Below are positions 9,621 through 19,933 of a DNA stretch of 64,000 nucleotides, piece after piece. Made by a program: the position numbers and the translations under genes. Origin of the DNA: Adiantum capillus-veneris. Lineage: Eukaryota; Streptophyta; Polypodiopsida; Polypodiales; Pteridaceae. The stretch's first letter is position 1. Each line of letters opens with the position of its first letter. The DNA lies in NCBI GenBank assembly GCA_014529385.2, contig CM043960.1:70931410-70995409 (forward strand), in the 5' to 3' direction. The notes under the pieces were generated by a model that was not told the origin of the DNA, ran no database searches, and saw only the letters and a program-made list of their open reading frames with translations.

Positions 9621-12083
9621 TTGGCACTTGTTCATAGTGATTTGTGTGGACCTATGCCTAACCTATCTCTAGGGGGAGCTTCTTACTTTATGACATTTAT
9701 AGATGATTACTCGAGGAAAGTATGGGTTTACTTTCTCAAGCACAAGGATGAAGCGTTTAGTGTTTTCAAAACGTTTGTGACACTTGTGGAGAATCAGAGT
9801 GGCAAGAAGCTTAAATGCTTACGCACTGACAATGGTGGAGAGTATGTTTCAAAGGCCTTTCAGGACTTTTGTGAGTCAAAAGGTATAAAACGTGAACTTA
9901 CTGCTCCTTACACTCCTCCTCAAAATGGTGTTGCTGAGAGGATGAATAGGACCATACAAGAGAAGGTCATAAGTATGTTGTCTAATGCACAACTGCCAAA
10001 TGGGTTTTGGGCTCAAGCTGTATCAACAGCTGTTCATCTTGTAAATAGATCTCCTAGCAAGGTTTTGCAGAAGGATTCAGTGCCAGAGATGGTATGGTCA
10101 GGCAAAATGCCCTCATACAAGCATCTCAGAGTCTTTGGCTGTGAGGCATATACTCACGTTCCAAAGGAATTTAGGAACAAACTTGAGCCAAAGAGTAGAA
10201 AGTGCATCTTTCTAGGCTATAAGAATTCTAGTGAGATGGGGTACAGACTTTGGGATCCCGAATCCAGAAAGGTTGTCCACAACAATGATGTTCACTTTAA
10301 TGAATCCAAATATCATTCTAAACCAGAGAGGGTTGAGGAGATTAGAAGAGTTGTCTTCCAAGAAGATGGACCTGCACGTGCAAGACAAAATGTGAGGGCT
10401 CAAGAGGCGCAAGGACAGGATAGAGTGGAACCACAAGTTGTGGCTGAGCCTGAGCCACCTATTGTGCGTAGATCTGGAAGTATCACGCGACCTCCTGATA
10501 GGTTTGTTCCATCTATGAACTATGTCATGTTGATTGATTGCAATGAGCCTTCATGTTACAAGGAAGCAGTGCAAATGAAGGACTCCGGGAATTGGCAATT
10601 GGCCATGCAGTCAGAGATGACAGCTCTGCATAAAAACCAGACATGGAAGCTAGTTAAATTACCACAGGGCAAAAAGGCTTTACCTTGTAAATGGGTTTAC
10701 AGGTATAAGATCACCGCTCATGATAGTCAGCCAAAGTACAAAGCAAGGCTTGTTGCCAAGGGCTTCAAGCAAGAACAAGGCATTGACTTTGATGAAGTCT
10801 TCTCTCCGGTGGTCAAGATGACTACATTGAGATGCTTTCTTGCATTGGTTGCCATATTAGATTTGGTGTTGCACCAAATGGATGTCAAGACAGCGTTCTT
10901 GCATGGTGATTTAGATGTGGAAATTCACATGCAGCAGCCAGAAGGGTTTGTTGAGAAAGGAAAGGAAGATTGGGTATGCCAGTTGTTAAAGAGTCTTTAT
11001 GGCTTAAAACAATCACCGAGGGCATGGTACCATAAATTCCACAAGTTTATGCTTTCTCAAGGCTACAAACGTAGTGAGTTCGATCACTGTCTATATACAA
11101 AGAAGGCTAAGGATGGCAGTTGGATGATCCTTATTTTGTATGTGGATGACATGTTGATTGCTGGCAAGCACTTGGAAGAAATTTCAGCTTTGAAGTCAAA
11201 GATGGCAAAATCGTTTGACATGAAAGACATGGGTGAGGCAAGTCATATACTTGGTATGCGCATTGAGAGAGACAGATCAAAGAAGTTGATTTGGTTATCT
11301 CAAACAGAGTATATTGACAAGGTTTTGCAATGTTTCAATATGGAGAAGGGAAAGGCACTGAGTGTTCCATTGCCACCATATGTGAAACTTAGCAAACAAG
11401 ATTGTCCTGTGTCTGAAGAAGAACGGGCTGAAATGGATAAGATTCCATATGCATCTGCAGTGGGTAGTTTGATGTATGCAATGATTGCTACTCGCCCGGA
11501 CATTGCATTTGCAGTGGGAGTAGTAAGTCGATACATGTCAAACCCAGGCAAGAAACATTGGGAGGCAGTGAAAGGAATATTGAGATACCTGAAAGCTACA
11601 AAGAGTATGCGTATATGCTATGGGAGTCAGGAGCTAAGTGTAAAGGGTTTTACAGACTCAGATTATGCAGGTGACTTAGACAACCGAAGGTCTACGTCAG
11701 GGTATGTCTTTACATTGGCTGGTGGAGCAGTATCATGGCGTTCTAGATTACAAGATTGTGTTACTCAGTCTACTACAGAGGCTGAATATGTTGCAGCATC
11801 AGAGGCATGCAAAGAATCAATTTGGCTTAATCGACTAGTAACAGATTTGGGAATCAAAGAAGAGATGCCTATGTTATATTGTGATAGTCAAAGTGCTATA
11901 CAATTGGCTCGCAATCCAGTTTATCACTCAAAGACAAAGCATGTGGATGTGAAGTATCATTTCATCAGGGAAATGCTCGAGGATAAGCAACTTCAGCTTG
12001 TCAAAGTTCACACCACAGAAAATCCTGCTGATCTACTTACAAAAGGACTTCCCTCAGAGAGCTTTGCGCATTTTCGCAAGTAG
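9621..12083 (+). CDS. copia integrase-RT-RNase H polyprotein segment
   Basis: This 820-residue open frame has no internal stop. The integrase core shows the D,D35E triad at about residues 6 (HSDLCGP), 70 (TDNGGEY) and 106 (NGVAERMN). Reverse transcriptase follows, with the copia signature MDVKTAFLHGDL and the catalytic YVDD near residue 507. RNase H is C-terminal, with the TEAEYVA and DSQSA motifs, and the protein ends near ADLLTKGLP. The first Met is not a natural start: this is a downstream slice of the gag-pol polyprotein opened by the upstream nonsense codon. All expected catalytic residues are present, so the segment itself looks competent. Confidence 0.93.
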   Translation: MALVHSDLCGPMPNLSLGGASYFMTFIDDYSRKVWVYFLKHKDEAFSVFKTFVTLVENQSGKKLKCLRTDNGGEYVSKAFQDFCESKGIKRELTAPYTPPQNGVAERMNRTIQEKVISMLSNAQLPNGFWAQAVSTAVHLVNRSPSKVLQKDSVPEMVWSGKMPSYKHLRVFGCEAYTHVPKEFRNKLEPKSRKCIFLGYKNSSEMGYRLWDPESRKVVHNNDVHFNESKYHSKPERVEEIRRVVFQEDGPARARQNVRAQEAQGQDRVEPQVVAEPEPPIVRRSGSITRPPDRFVPSMNYVMLIDCNEPSCYKEAVQMKDSGNWQLAMQSEMTALHKNQTWKLVKLPQGKKALPCKWVYRYKITAHDSQPKYKARLVAKGFKQEQGIDFDEVFSPVVKMTTLRCFLALVAILDLVLHQMDVKTAFLHGDLDVEIHMQQPEGFVEKGKEDWVCQLLKSLYGLKQSPRAWYHKFHKFMLSQGYKRSEFDHCLYTKKAKDGSWMILILYVDDMLIAGKHLEEISALKSKMAKSFDMKDMGEASHILGMRIERDRSKKLIWLSQTEYIDKVLQCFNMEKGKALSVPLPPYVKLSKQDCPVSEEERAEMDKIPYASAVGSLMYAMIATRPDIAFAVGVVSRYMSNPGKKHWEAVKGILRYLKATKSMRICYGSQELSVKGFTDSDYAGDLDNRRSTSGYVFTLAGGAVSWRSRLQDCVTQSTTEAEYVAASEACKESIWLNRLVTDLGIKEEMPMLYCDSQSAIQLARNPVYHSKTKHVDVKYHFIREMLEDKQLQLVKVHTTENPADLLTKGLPSESFAHFRK

Positions 12084-12176
12084 TTAGGTGTAGGGTAGTA
12101 CATCACTTCTCTACATCTCTTGTATATTAGCTTGTATAGTAGCTTCTCTCACACTTAAAGTACCACATTGGACTTT

Positions 12177-12187
12177 AAGTGGGAGGT
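12177..12187 (+). promoter_or_regulatory. Polypurine tract of copia element
   Basis: AAGTGGGAGGT abuts the 3' LTR. The identical tract occurs in the minus-strand copia element at 14283-14293, which links the two families. Confidence 0.85.
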
Positions 12188-12379
12188 TGTTGGGGTATAA
12201 AGCCCAATGTGGTCGCCCAAGTAAGTGGGCGGGCCGCCAGGTATGTACACATATTCTTTTGTAAAAACCTAATAAGAACTCACTATGCTCTACACATTAC
12301 AGTAGAGAGAGTTCACCATATCGTCGTGCTCTTCTTCTCGCACTCTCTCTTGCGTCACACTTCCGCTCGTACTCCTTCA
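12188..12379 (+). repeat. 3' LTR of copia element
   Basis: This 192-bp LTR differs from the 5' LTR at four positions and is followed by the GATTT target duplication. Confidence 0.95.
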
Positions 12380-14093
12380 GATTTATGTAGATTTGGATGA
12401 ATCCTTCCGAATGGATTTGCTCAAGTTTGTGGTGGAGTTCATGGATGTGTTTGCGTAGGATTATTTGGATATGAAGGGTCTAGAATTCACATTTTACCTG
12501 CATTGGATCAATTTGAACAAGGATGCCGTTCCAACCAAGCAGGCCACGCATCGCATGAATCCGAATTATGCCAAGCAAGTTAAAGAGGAACTAGGTAGAT
12601 TGTTGAAGGTTGGATTCATTGTCCCAATTGATAATCAGGAATGGATCTCACCAATTGTGGTGGTTTCAAAGAAAAACAAGAAACCGCAGATCTGTGTTTA
12701 ATATCAAAAGTTGAATGCGGCTACAATATCATATCCTTTTCCACACCCATTTTTTAATTCCATTTTGAATGAGGTAGCTGGTCAACAACTGCATTCTTTT
12801 GTGGATAGTTATGTACAGTGGGTACAATCATGTCCAAATGGTAGTCACAGATCAACCAAAGATCACTTAATACTGAGAAACTTGATTGAGCCTTAATCAA
12901 AGAAATGTGTGTGTGGTGGCCAGCATAATGTTATTGGGCCATATGATTTCCAAAGGTGACATTGCAGTAGATCATAGCAAGATTGCAACCATTATAAAGG
13001 CATCCCCATGTGATTTATCAAAGGCAACCTTGAAGTTTCTTGGTTAGGTTCGATGGCATGGCCGACATTTGTGATTTCTAGTGTATATTGCGATGCCGCT
13101 GAATGTGATAGCACATGTGGACAAGAAATAATTTAAGTGGACTCCAACATGAAATTTGGCTTTTCGTTGCCTTAAAATGATGCTAACTAGAGACCAATTC
13201 TTTTATCTCCAAATTGGGGTTAGAATTCCCATGTTTTTGTGGATGCATTTAATATCGCAATTGCAAGTGTTCTGATACAAGAGGTTAATGACTAGTTTAG
13301 ACCGGTTTAATATGTCAATAGAAGTTTTCTGTAGTGGAGAAGAATTCTTCAGTGATGAAGGGAGAATGTTTGGGTATGGTGTACTCGATAAAGAAGTTCG
13401 GACACTATTTGCTTGGCAAATTGTTTTACTTTCATGTTGATCATTCCACACTACTGTTTTTGGTACGACACAACAAAATCTGGTCGGGAGATTGGCCAAA
13501 TGAATGATTCTGTTATAGAAATTTTAATTTGAAGTGGTGCATCAGCCTGATGCATAACATGTGGTGGCAAAGTATTTGTCTCTATTGGATTCAAGTGAAG
13601 CACCCATTGGTATGGAGGATGAGTTGTTGGATACACATTTGTTTAAAGAAAAAGCAAAGAAGGAAGTTGTCTTATCTTTGAAACCTCTTCCATAGACGTT
13701 GCATGAGGAGATGATTATTTTCCTACAAGGAGTTTGCTAGCCCATTCGGCAGTTGACCATTAGAAGAGAGTAGTACTGAAGAGTCACATGTTCAAAATCT
13801 TAATGGGTCAGCTTTATTACAGAGATCTGTGGGGCGTTCCTGAACCCAAAAAACGAGCAATTCTTGAAGAGGCCCATGAAGGCAGTGCTGGGGGCATTTG
13901 TCTGGATTGCTGATCGCAAGGAAGGTGTTTCAAGCAGGGCTGTGGTGGCTGACAGTTCATGTGGATGCAATGAGATTTGTAGCCCAATGCGACGTTTGCC
14001 AACAGATTGGGTAGTCGGTTAACAAGGATCGATTAGCTTTTGCCACCTGTAATCTGCAAGAAGTTATTTTCCATTTCCATTACAAAGCCTTCC
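12380..14093 (+). pseudogene. Ty3/gypsy relic, right part (RT, RNase H, integrase start)
   Basis: The gypsy element split by the copia insertion resumes here. At 12540-12720 it shows the RT entry region: an HRMNP block, then KVGFIVPI, SPIVVVSKKNKK and a YQKLNAAT-like palm start. The catalytic part of RT is deleted or scrambled. RNase H begins near 13235 (FVDAFNIAIASVLIQE) and continues near 13440 (FHVDHS) and 13530 (EVVHQPDA, HVVAKYLS). Around 13810 the integrase N-terminus appears (RDLWGVPEPKK). Many stops and frameshifts are present, so this is a fossil far older than the copia element inside it. Confidence 0.85.
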
Positions 14094-14282
14094 TGAAGGG
14101 GATCGGGGAGCACCACATACGGAGAGTGAGAGAGAGAAGGAGACACACACACGATGTGGGTGGGGAGATTGTGAAGTGGCAGCTCCCCCTATACGGTATA
14201 CTCACTATAAGTATAGGGTAATAGTGGGCGGGCGCCCATGACCTGGGCGACCGGTCAAGGCACATAGGCCTTAACCCCAACA
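14094..14282 (-). repeat. 3' LTR of copia derivative
   Basis: This 189-bp LTR reads TGTTGGGGTTAAGG...CCCCTTCA on the minus strand, with TG...CA ends. The polypurine tract lies next to it at 14283-14293. Confidence 0.93.
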
Positions 14283-14395
14283 ACCTCCCACTTAAAGGCC
14301 AATGTGCCTTAAAGCAAGATCTACTAGTGTACAACTGACTCTCGATGAGCTAGTGCATCCGGCTCTACTGATAGACAAACATCCCGCTGCGGAAG

Positions 14396-14758
14396 TCACA
14401 CAGAGCTAGCTCCAAGCTCTGCAAAGAGTCTACAAGATCTCATGCACTCCTGCAAGTATCGGTCCAATACCTGCAAACCTCCCCTATGCTCTATGCCGAG
14501 ATCAGTCATCGAACAACTAATCAACCCTGCTGCAAATGCCCCCACTGCAGCTGCAATGTCAGGTCTCGAGACCAAGAGGTCATACATGAGAGACCCAAAC
14601 GCTGATGAAACTTGTGCTATCTCGGCTAACCTGACCATGTTAGCCATCTCAGCACCATATGCATGATCTGCATCACCAAGACTAGTCATATATGGATGTG
14701 TCGACTGAGAGATACTCACCTCCCCTGCATCCAAAGGGACTATATCCTGTCCTGGCAT
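14396..14758 (-). pseudogene. copia RT C-terminal scrap
   Basis: The minus-strand frame contains FGSLMYDLLVSRPDIAAAVG, a diverged form of the conserved copia block GSLMYAM-TRPDIA-AVG that follows the RT palm. The rest of RT and the RNase H domain are absent, and the next block downstream is LTR-proximal sequence. Confidence 0.8.
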
Positions 14759-15165
14759 AACCCTGTCAGCTCTGACATAAGCATATCAAGAAATGACTGC
14801 ATGATCACTGACTCCTCAGCATCGCAATCAGCCATCTCTACTGCCATCATACTCGATGACTCGCCCTGCTGTGTCTCACTAGAGCAATGTAACTCTATCT
14901 GTCTACTCATAGACATAACCTGCACAAGTGGCTCAACGTGCTCAGCTAATGTCTGAGCATCATGCTCAACCAATGTCTGAGCATCTTGCAACTCATCTGC
15001 AAAAGAGACATGTCTCATCTCTCGAGATATACATGGCTGCATCATCACAGAGACTATCCCATTTCTCACGTGATCTACATGCAAGGGACAAAGCATGCCA
15101 TACCTGGCACCTCTCGCAATCACTAGCAATCCCCAATGCATACGAAATGACTGTTCTCCAAGCAA
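14740..15165 (-). pseudogene. Pre-integrase start fused to unrelated low-complexity frame
   Basis: The N-terminal part (GLLVIARGARYGMLCPLHV) is the sequence that follows copia protease and leads into the GAG-pre-integrase domain. Instead of the HHCC zinc motif and integrase, the frame continues into an acidic, repetitive stretch with two QTL-EH units and then meets the RT scrap. This is the deletion junction of the element. The frame remains open across it, but I recognise no function. Confidence 0.6.
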
Positions 15166-15198
15166 TACATGGCATCCACAATCTCGTAACTGTATGAC

Positions 15199-15456
15199 TT
15201 AGATCAAATCCCGTCTCAGATCTGGCACATAACGCACATGACGCAGGGTAAATCTCATACCACTGGGCAAGGACAAACATACGTCTCCTACACCCTCAAT
15301 GTCATACACAACACCATCAGCCATGTGCTCACAACCAAGTCTCCCACTAGAAAACGTGCTAAACCACTCACGATGCGACGTGACATGGAAAGTAGCAGCT
15401 GAATCTAGTAACCAATGTGAAGACAATGTGCAATCCGATATGCAATCCGTAGACAT
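15199..15456 (-). pseudogene. copia aspartic protease fragment
   Basis: The minus-strand translation has WLLDSAATFHVTSHREWF, with the catalytic D-S-A in place of the more usual D-S-G, and LRHVRYVPDLRRDLI, the conserved end of copia protease. The active-site Asp is retained. The upstream boundary with gag contains frame breaks. Confidence 0.85.
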
Positions 15457-15546
15457 AAGATCGTTTGAAGATAAGCTAGATGTAAATGTGACATCGCCGT
15501 CACAAACATACTCATAACCACCGTACTGATCTCACTAGCATCTGTC

Positions 15547-16025
15547 ATGCCCAAATCTGTATCACGCATCTGTCACCTCCGTTGTCTCAAACGCCTGAAA
15601 CATCGACGCCTAATGTGCCCTCTATGTCCACAATGCCAACATGTCAAGTCTCTATGCCGTCGAGACTTGTGTGTGGGACCAATCTCTCCCATGGACATAG
15701 AAGTGGGACTAGACTCCCCTGTAGACATGGATGTCGCCTACATAGCATGTAAACTCTGCCATAAAGCATGAGTTGTAGTCTCCCTCGAGACCTGCCAATA
15801 AACAGACTCAACTAGATGCAAACGAATCGTAGACATTGCTAACTCATCAAGATCCTGCCGATCATCATCACACATAGACTTAGGCTTCGCTGATAAACCA
15901 CGCAAGGGTTTATCCTGCCCCAAATCTGCCAATGCAACAAGCATATGCTCCTTCCAAGCAACAAAACCTGCACCATCAAACTGTGTCAGACCATAACACT
16001 GGAAGTCAAATGAAAAATCAGCCAT
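15547..16025 (-). pseudogene. copia gag fragment with CCHC knuckle
   Basis: The gag N-terminus runs from the ATG at 16025 (FDGAGFVAWKEHM, DELAMSTIRLHLVESVYW), which matches the copia UBN2-type capsid start, including the ELALSTI-like helix also seen in the element at 8147. After 15738 the frame breaks and the capsid core is shortened. Near 15610-15655 the minus strand encodes CWHCGHRGHIRRRC, a CX2CX4HX4C zinc knuckle. The product could still bind RNA but lacks most of the capsid. Confidence 0.8.
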
Positions 16026-17842
16026 AATGCTCGCAAAAGAGCAACCAACAATGAGTAGAAAATGTCAACCAAATCAGCCCTAAACTGGCTCGAATCGCAT
16101 CAACAAAAGTCTACAAATATGGCTCAAAACCTGATGCAAAATTGCATCAATAACCGTGCAAAACCTTGCACAAAATCACAAGTCAATATGACTCAATCGC
16201 GCATAAATATCTGACAAAATTTTGGCAAAGTCTCCTGTGTGACTGGAGCAAAATCTCAACAGTAAACCTCAAAGAGACAATAATATATGCCACAATGGCC
16301 AATCCGGGAATAAACTGGACAGAAATCACCTCACAAAGTCATACATATGAGCATACCCGCTCTTGCCGGAGTACCACTCAACGGCACCTCAAATGACATA
16401 CATGTGAGTGATGATTGCTGCCAAAATACCTTTCAATCGATGACCAAATGTCTTCCAGATAACTATAGCAACATTTCGCAAAACCTTGCAATATCTGTCG
16501 CTATGCGCAATGCGAAATACGGCACACAAGGGCATACACAAGTGACTCCAAACTCCAACCCAATGATGGCTGAAAATCACCTGTCAAAGTGGGAGTAAAC
16601 TCAACCACTAAACTGTCAAAGAGCAACCTACGGATACGTAGAAGCTATGGCGAGAACCTGGGAAAAAATTTTCACAGTTTCCCCGCGAAGTGATCAAAAT
16701 CACATACAAAACTTAACCATAACTGACAATCCACATCCTGCATACATCACTTGCCAAACATATGGTACCTGAGCTCACTCCTAACTAAGTGGCTTGCTGG
16801 ACAAACTGTCCACCTGTACGCACGTGAATATGTCACCTACAAGCTTGACAGGCTCAACATGTATCTAGAATTGCCATACTTAGCAATCAATCCGCACAAG
16901 ACATGTGCATCATCCCTCTGATCGGTGTACTTGTATGCATATAACACTCTAGGCCAAAGCACGGCACTATGAGCAACCACTCTCACTCCTGAGAGCAAAC
17001 ATGTGCAACCACTCCTGAGAGCAAACTATGAGCAACCACTCTCACTCCTGAGATCAACCACTCTAGGCCAAAGCACGGCACTATGAGCAACCACTCTCAC
17101 TCCTGAGAGAAAACATGTGCAGAATCCTCAATGCACATACATGGCTCCCTCTCAAGCAAACTAGCTCAAACACCTATGAGCTCATGTCATCCATGTGATT
17201 GCAAAACAACAATGCGCAAGGCATACACCATCAAGCTAAGCACCTGCAATCACAATTTGTGTCCTGACACAAGGGCTTACTACCACCTGCAAGAGCTCAC
17301 CGCCTGGCTCTCAACGTATCAGACCTCAATGCCCATACACGGTCTTGAGCACATGCCAACCCACACAAGCAAATTGAATCCGCTCTGAAAGGCCCTCAAA
17401 GCTCAAGATTTGCTAATGTTGCTCACTAGCTGTGCTATTGCCTCCTACTTTGAAATGTAAATTTGACAGCCAAAATGAGCTCAGACCCGGGTACAAAGTA
17501 CCTTCTTTATTTTGGGCGGCCGATTTGGGTAAAATCAAGTCTTTGATCACCTAATTTTGACACTGTCACAAAAGCCTGCTGTTTTGCAATAAATCTACAG
17601 CAGATGTGGCGCCTGTAGTAGGCAATGAAGCTAGCTCTGCAATCTTGAGGCAAAAATAGCCCACGACCTCTCTAGAATGCTCGGATCTACACCGACTCCT
17701 GCACTTCAAGATCTTCAAAGCTCCAAGCTCTTTGAGCTCTCCAATCCAAGCTCCTTGCTTCATGCCTGTGTAAGCTCTCTCTCCGAGCTCCCTCCGCCAT
17801 AGCCGAGCTCCGAGCTCCAGGCACCTGCTCCGCCGCCAAACC
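16026..17842 (-). other. Long untranslated leader of copia derivative
   Basis: About 1.8 kb lies between the primer site and the gag ATG, longer than the 1.1-kb leader of the neighbouring copia element. I see no coding potential. A block at 16945-17115 contains a repeat with 115-bp period built from units like CTCTCACTCCTGAGAG. Confidence 0.6.
16945..17115. repeat. Leader repeat, ~115-bp period
   Basis: The segment starting ACTCTAGGCC at 16945 recurs at 17060, and shorter internal units (GAGCAACCACTCTCACTCCT) recur between them. Confidence 0.7.
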
Positions 17843-17855
17843 AGCTCTGATACCA
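17843..17855 (-). promoter_or_regulatory. Primer-binding site of copia derivative
   Basis: On the minus strand TGGTATCAGAGCT follows the 5' LTR after two bases. It is complementary to the initiator tRNA-Met 3' end. Confidence 0.92.
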
Positions 17856-17857
17856 AT

Positions 17858-18046
17858 TGAAGGGGATCGGGGAGCACCACAGACGGAGAGTGTGAGAGAG
17901 AAGGAGAGACACACACGATGTGGGTGGGGAGACTGTGAAGTGGCAACTTCCCCTATACAGTATACTCACTATAAGTATAGGGTAACAGTGGGCGGGTGCC
18001 CATGACCTGGGCGACCAGTCAAGGCACATAGGCCTTAACCCCAACA
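17858..18046 (-). repeat. 5' LTR of copia derivative
   Basis: This is the 189-bp partner of the LTR at 14094-14282, with about ten differences. It is flanked by the CTTCC target site. Confidence 0.93.
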
Positions 18047-18358
18047 CTTCCCATGTCTTTGCAATATATCTTGGACACACTTTATCTCCTCTTGTGAAAC
18101 TTACGGTTTTGAAAATTCACGTGATCACTTGAAATTTCTTGTGATCACGATGTGTTATTATCATATTCACATGATCACAAGTTATGTAATCACATCCAAG
18201 CCGGTTGATGGCAACCTGAAAACCCACAAAAAGCCCACTGGCAAACTGGATTTTCCCAACGGGCCTGCGAGAAACATACAAAAGCGTGGGCAGCCTGTAT
18301 AAATGAATAAATAAACGGGCGCGCCGGCCCGTGGGGTGTCATTTTGAGAGCTTTAGCG

Positions 18359-18461
<103 letters not shown>

Positions 18462-18647
18462 TTTTGAATATTTTTTGAAAGGGAAAGTAGGAGTTATTTC
18501 CAACAAAAGAGGAAAGTAACTTAAAAATAGGGCTTATTGGTGATGAGCTGAAGGAGAAGGTGGAGGAGCTTTAAAGAAAGAAAAAGAATTATTCAAAGAT
18601 AGTGGCTCCAAGTACCTCTCTATTGCCAATCCCACACATGGTGCGAA

Positions 18648-18963
18648 CTTACTTTCCATGCTTTTTTAAAATGATTGGAAATAAGAAGTCAATGGTGGGA
18701 ATTACAAGAGATAATATGTATTGTATGTATTGCCAAAATTACCAAAGAGAGATTTGCATGACATTTGTAATATAGTGCTTTGCTTTTATGTTGTAATTCT
18801 TATTTTCCATGCTATTCAAAATGATTGGAAATGACAAGTCAATGGTGGGAATTACAAGAGATAATATGTATAGTATGTACTGCCAAAATTACCAAAAAGA
18901 GATTTGCATGAAGTTTGTAATATTACCAAAATTACCAAAGACAGATTTGCATGAAGTTTGTAA
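18648..18963. repeat. ~150-bp tandem repeat, two copies plus a partial
   Basis: The block around GTCAATGGTGGGAATTACAA at 18688 recurs at 18838 with about 150-bp spacing. A third partial unit (ATTACCAAAGACAGATTTGC) ends near 18963. Confidence 0.85.
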
Positions 18964-19207
18964 AATTGTGCTTGCAAATGCCTTAACCCTTGGCGTAACA
19001 AGCTACTTCATATCATGATATTAACAAATGTCAAGGATCCCAAAGGCTTGCATTTTGCAGACTACAAAAAGGTTAGGTGCTACATGAGGTAGGAAGCATT
19101 TTGGCATGGTATGTATGAGAAGAAATTATCATTGCAAAGCTAGAGTTTCAGGGCCCTATTTTACCAGCAACAATTGATACTTACTACTAAGCATCATGAG
19201 TAGGTAG

Positions 19208-19682
19208 GCATGATTTTTTAAAAATATTTATTAGGGGGAATCTCAAGAGATCCCCACTTTGGCTCAAGAGAAAAAAGAAAAAGGAGTGCAAGAAGGCGAG
19301 CCACGACAACAAAACGAGCATGAGCGTGAGGTGCCGTGAACACGTGCGTAGGCAATGGTCAGATGTATGGGACAGATCACTCGCTGGTCGTGGTAACTGT
19401 GTAGATGTTGGGATGGGGAGGGCAGGGTAGAAAAGGTCACTCTTTTTTAAAGTTCTTTAAAAATACTTATTAGGGGCAATCTCAAGAGAACTCCCCTTTG
19501 GCCCAAGAGAAAAAAGAAAAAGGAGTGCAAGAAGGTGATCCACGACAACAAAACGAGCAGGAGCACTGAACGCGTGCGTAGGCAATGGTCGGATGCATGG
19601 GACAGATCACTCGCTGGTCGTGGTGACGGTGTAGATGTTGGGCTGGGGAGGACAGGGTAGAAAATGTCACATTTTTTTAAAA
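19208..19682. repeat. ~235-bp tandem duplication
   Basis: Two adjacent diverged copies share segments such as CAATCTCAAGAGA and TCACTCGCTGGTCGTGGT, with a spacing of 230-239 bp caused by small indels. Confidence 0.88.
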
Positions 19683-19894
19683 GATAAGGTGCAATCATGA
19701 GAGCAACAATTGCTCTCGTGCGGGCTGGTTATCGCAGAGGAACATGTGTATTCATCTAGAGATGCCGGGTTCCAAAATAAACCCTACCTAGTGGTTTTGC
19801 TAGCCATTGCAAACGAAGCAAGAGGGTGTGTAGGAATCTGTGTAGATTCCTAGTAATAAAGAGTAGAGCGAGTAGAGAGGGAATATAATGTAGA

Positions 19895-19933
19895 AAGCTT
19901 ATGCTACATGAAAAATACATGTAGCATAAGCTT
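19895..19933. repeat. Perfect 16-bp-arm hairpin
   Basis: AAGCTTATGCTACATG at 19895-19910 is followed after a 7-nt loop by its exact reverse complement at 19918-19933. Confidence 0.9.

Larger units (their letters stand above)
6865..12379 (+). mobile_element. Ty1/copia retrotransposon, near full length
   Basis: This 5515-bp element has two 192-bp LTRs (6865-7056 and 12188-12379), both starting TGTTGGGG and ending CTTCA. It is flanked by a perfect 5-bp target duplication, GATTT (6860-6864 and 12380-12384). A tRNA-Met primer site follows the 5' LTR and a polypurine tract precedes the 3' LTR. Internal order is gag, protease, integrase, reverse transcriptase, RNase H, as in Pseudoviridae-type elements. 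The LTRs differ at four positions by my reading, so insertion was fairly recent. Two frameshifts and one nonsense codon make this copy non-autonomous. It sits inside an older gypsy relic. Confidence 0.95.
14094..18046 (-). mobile_element. Non-autonomous Ty1/copia deletion derivative
   Basis: This 3953-bp minus-strand element has 189-bp LTRs at both ends and a perfect CTTCC target duplication (14089-14093 and 18047-18051). The primer site TGGTATCAGAGCT is on the minus strand at 17855-17843 and the polypurine tract at 14293-14283. Inside are gag, a zinc knuckle, protease, the start of the pre-integrase region and a scrap of RT tail. Integrase and most of RT are missing. The LTRs differ at about ten positions, so it inserted earlier than the neighbouring copia element. 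It would depend on enzymes from related copies. Confidence 0.92.

Noticed and set aside
14740-15165. A novel acidic protein gene
   Set aside because: Its N-terminus is copia pre-integrase sequence and it sits between retroelement domains. It is a deletion-junction frame inside a transposon.
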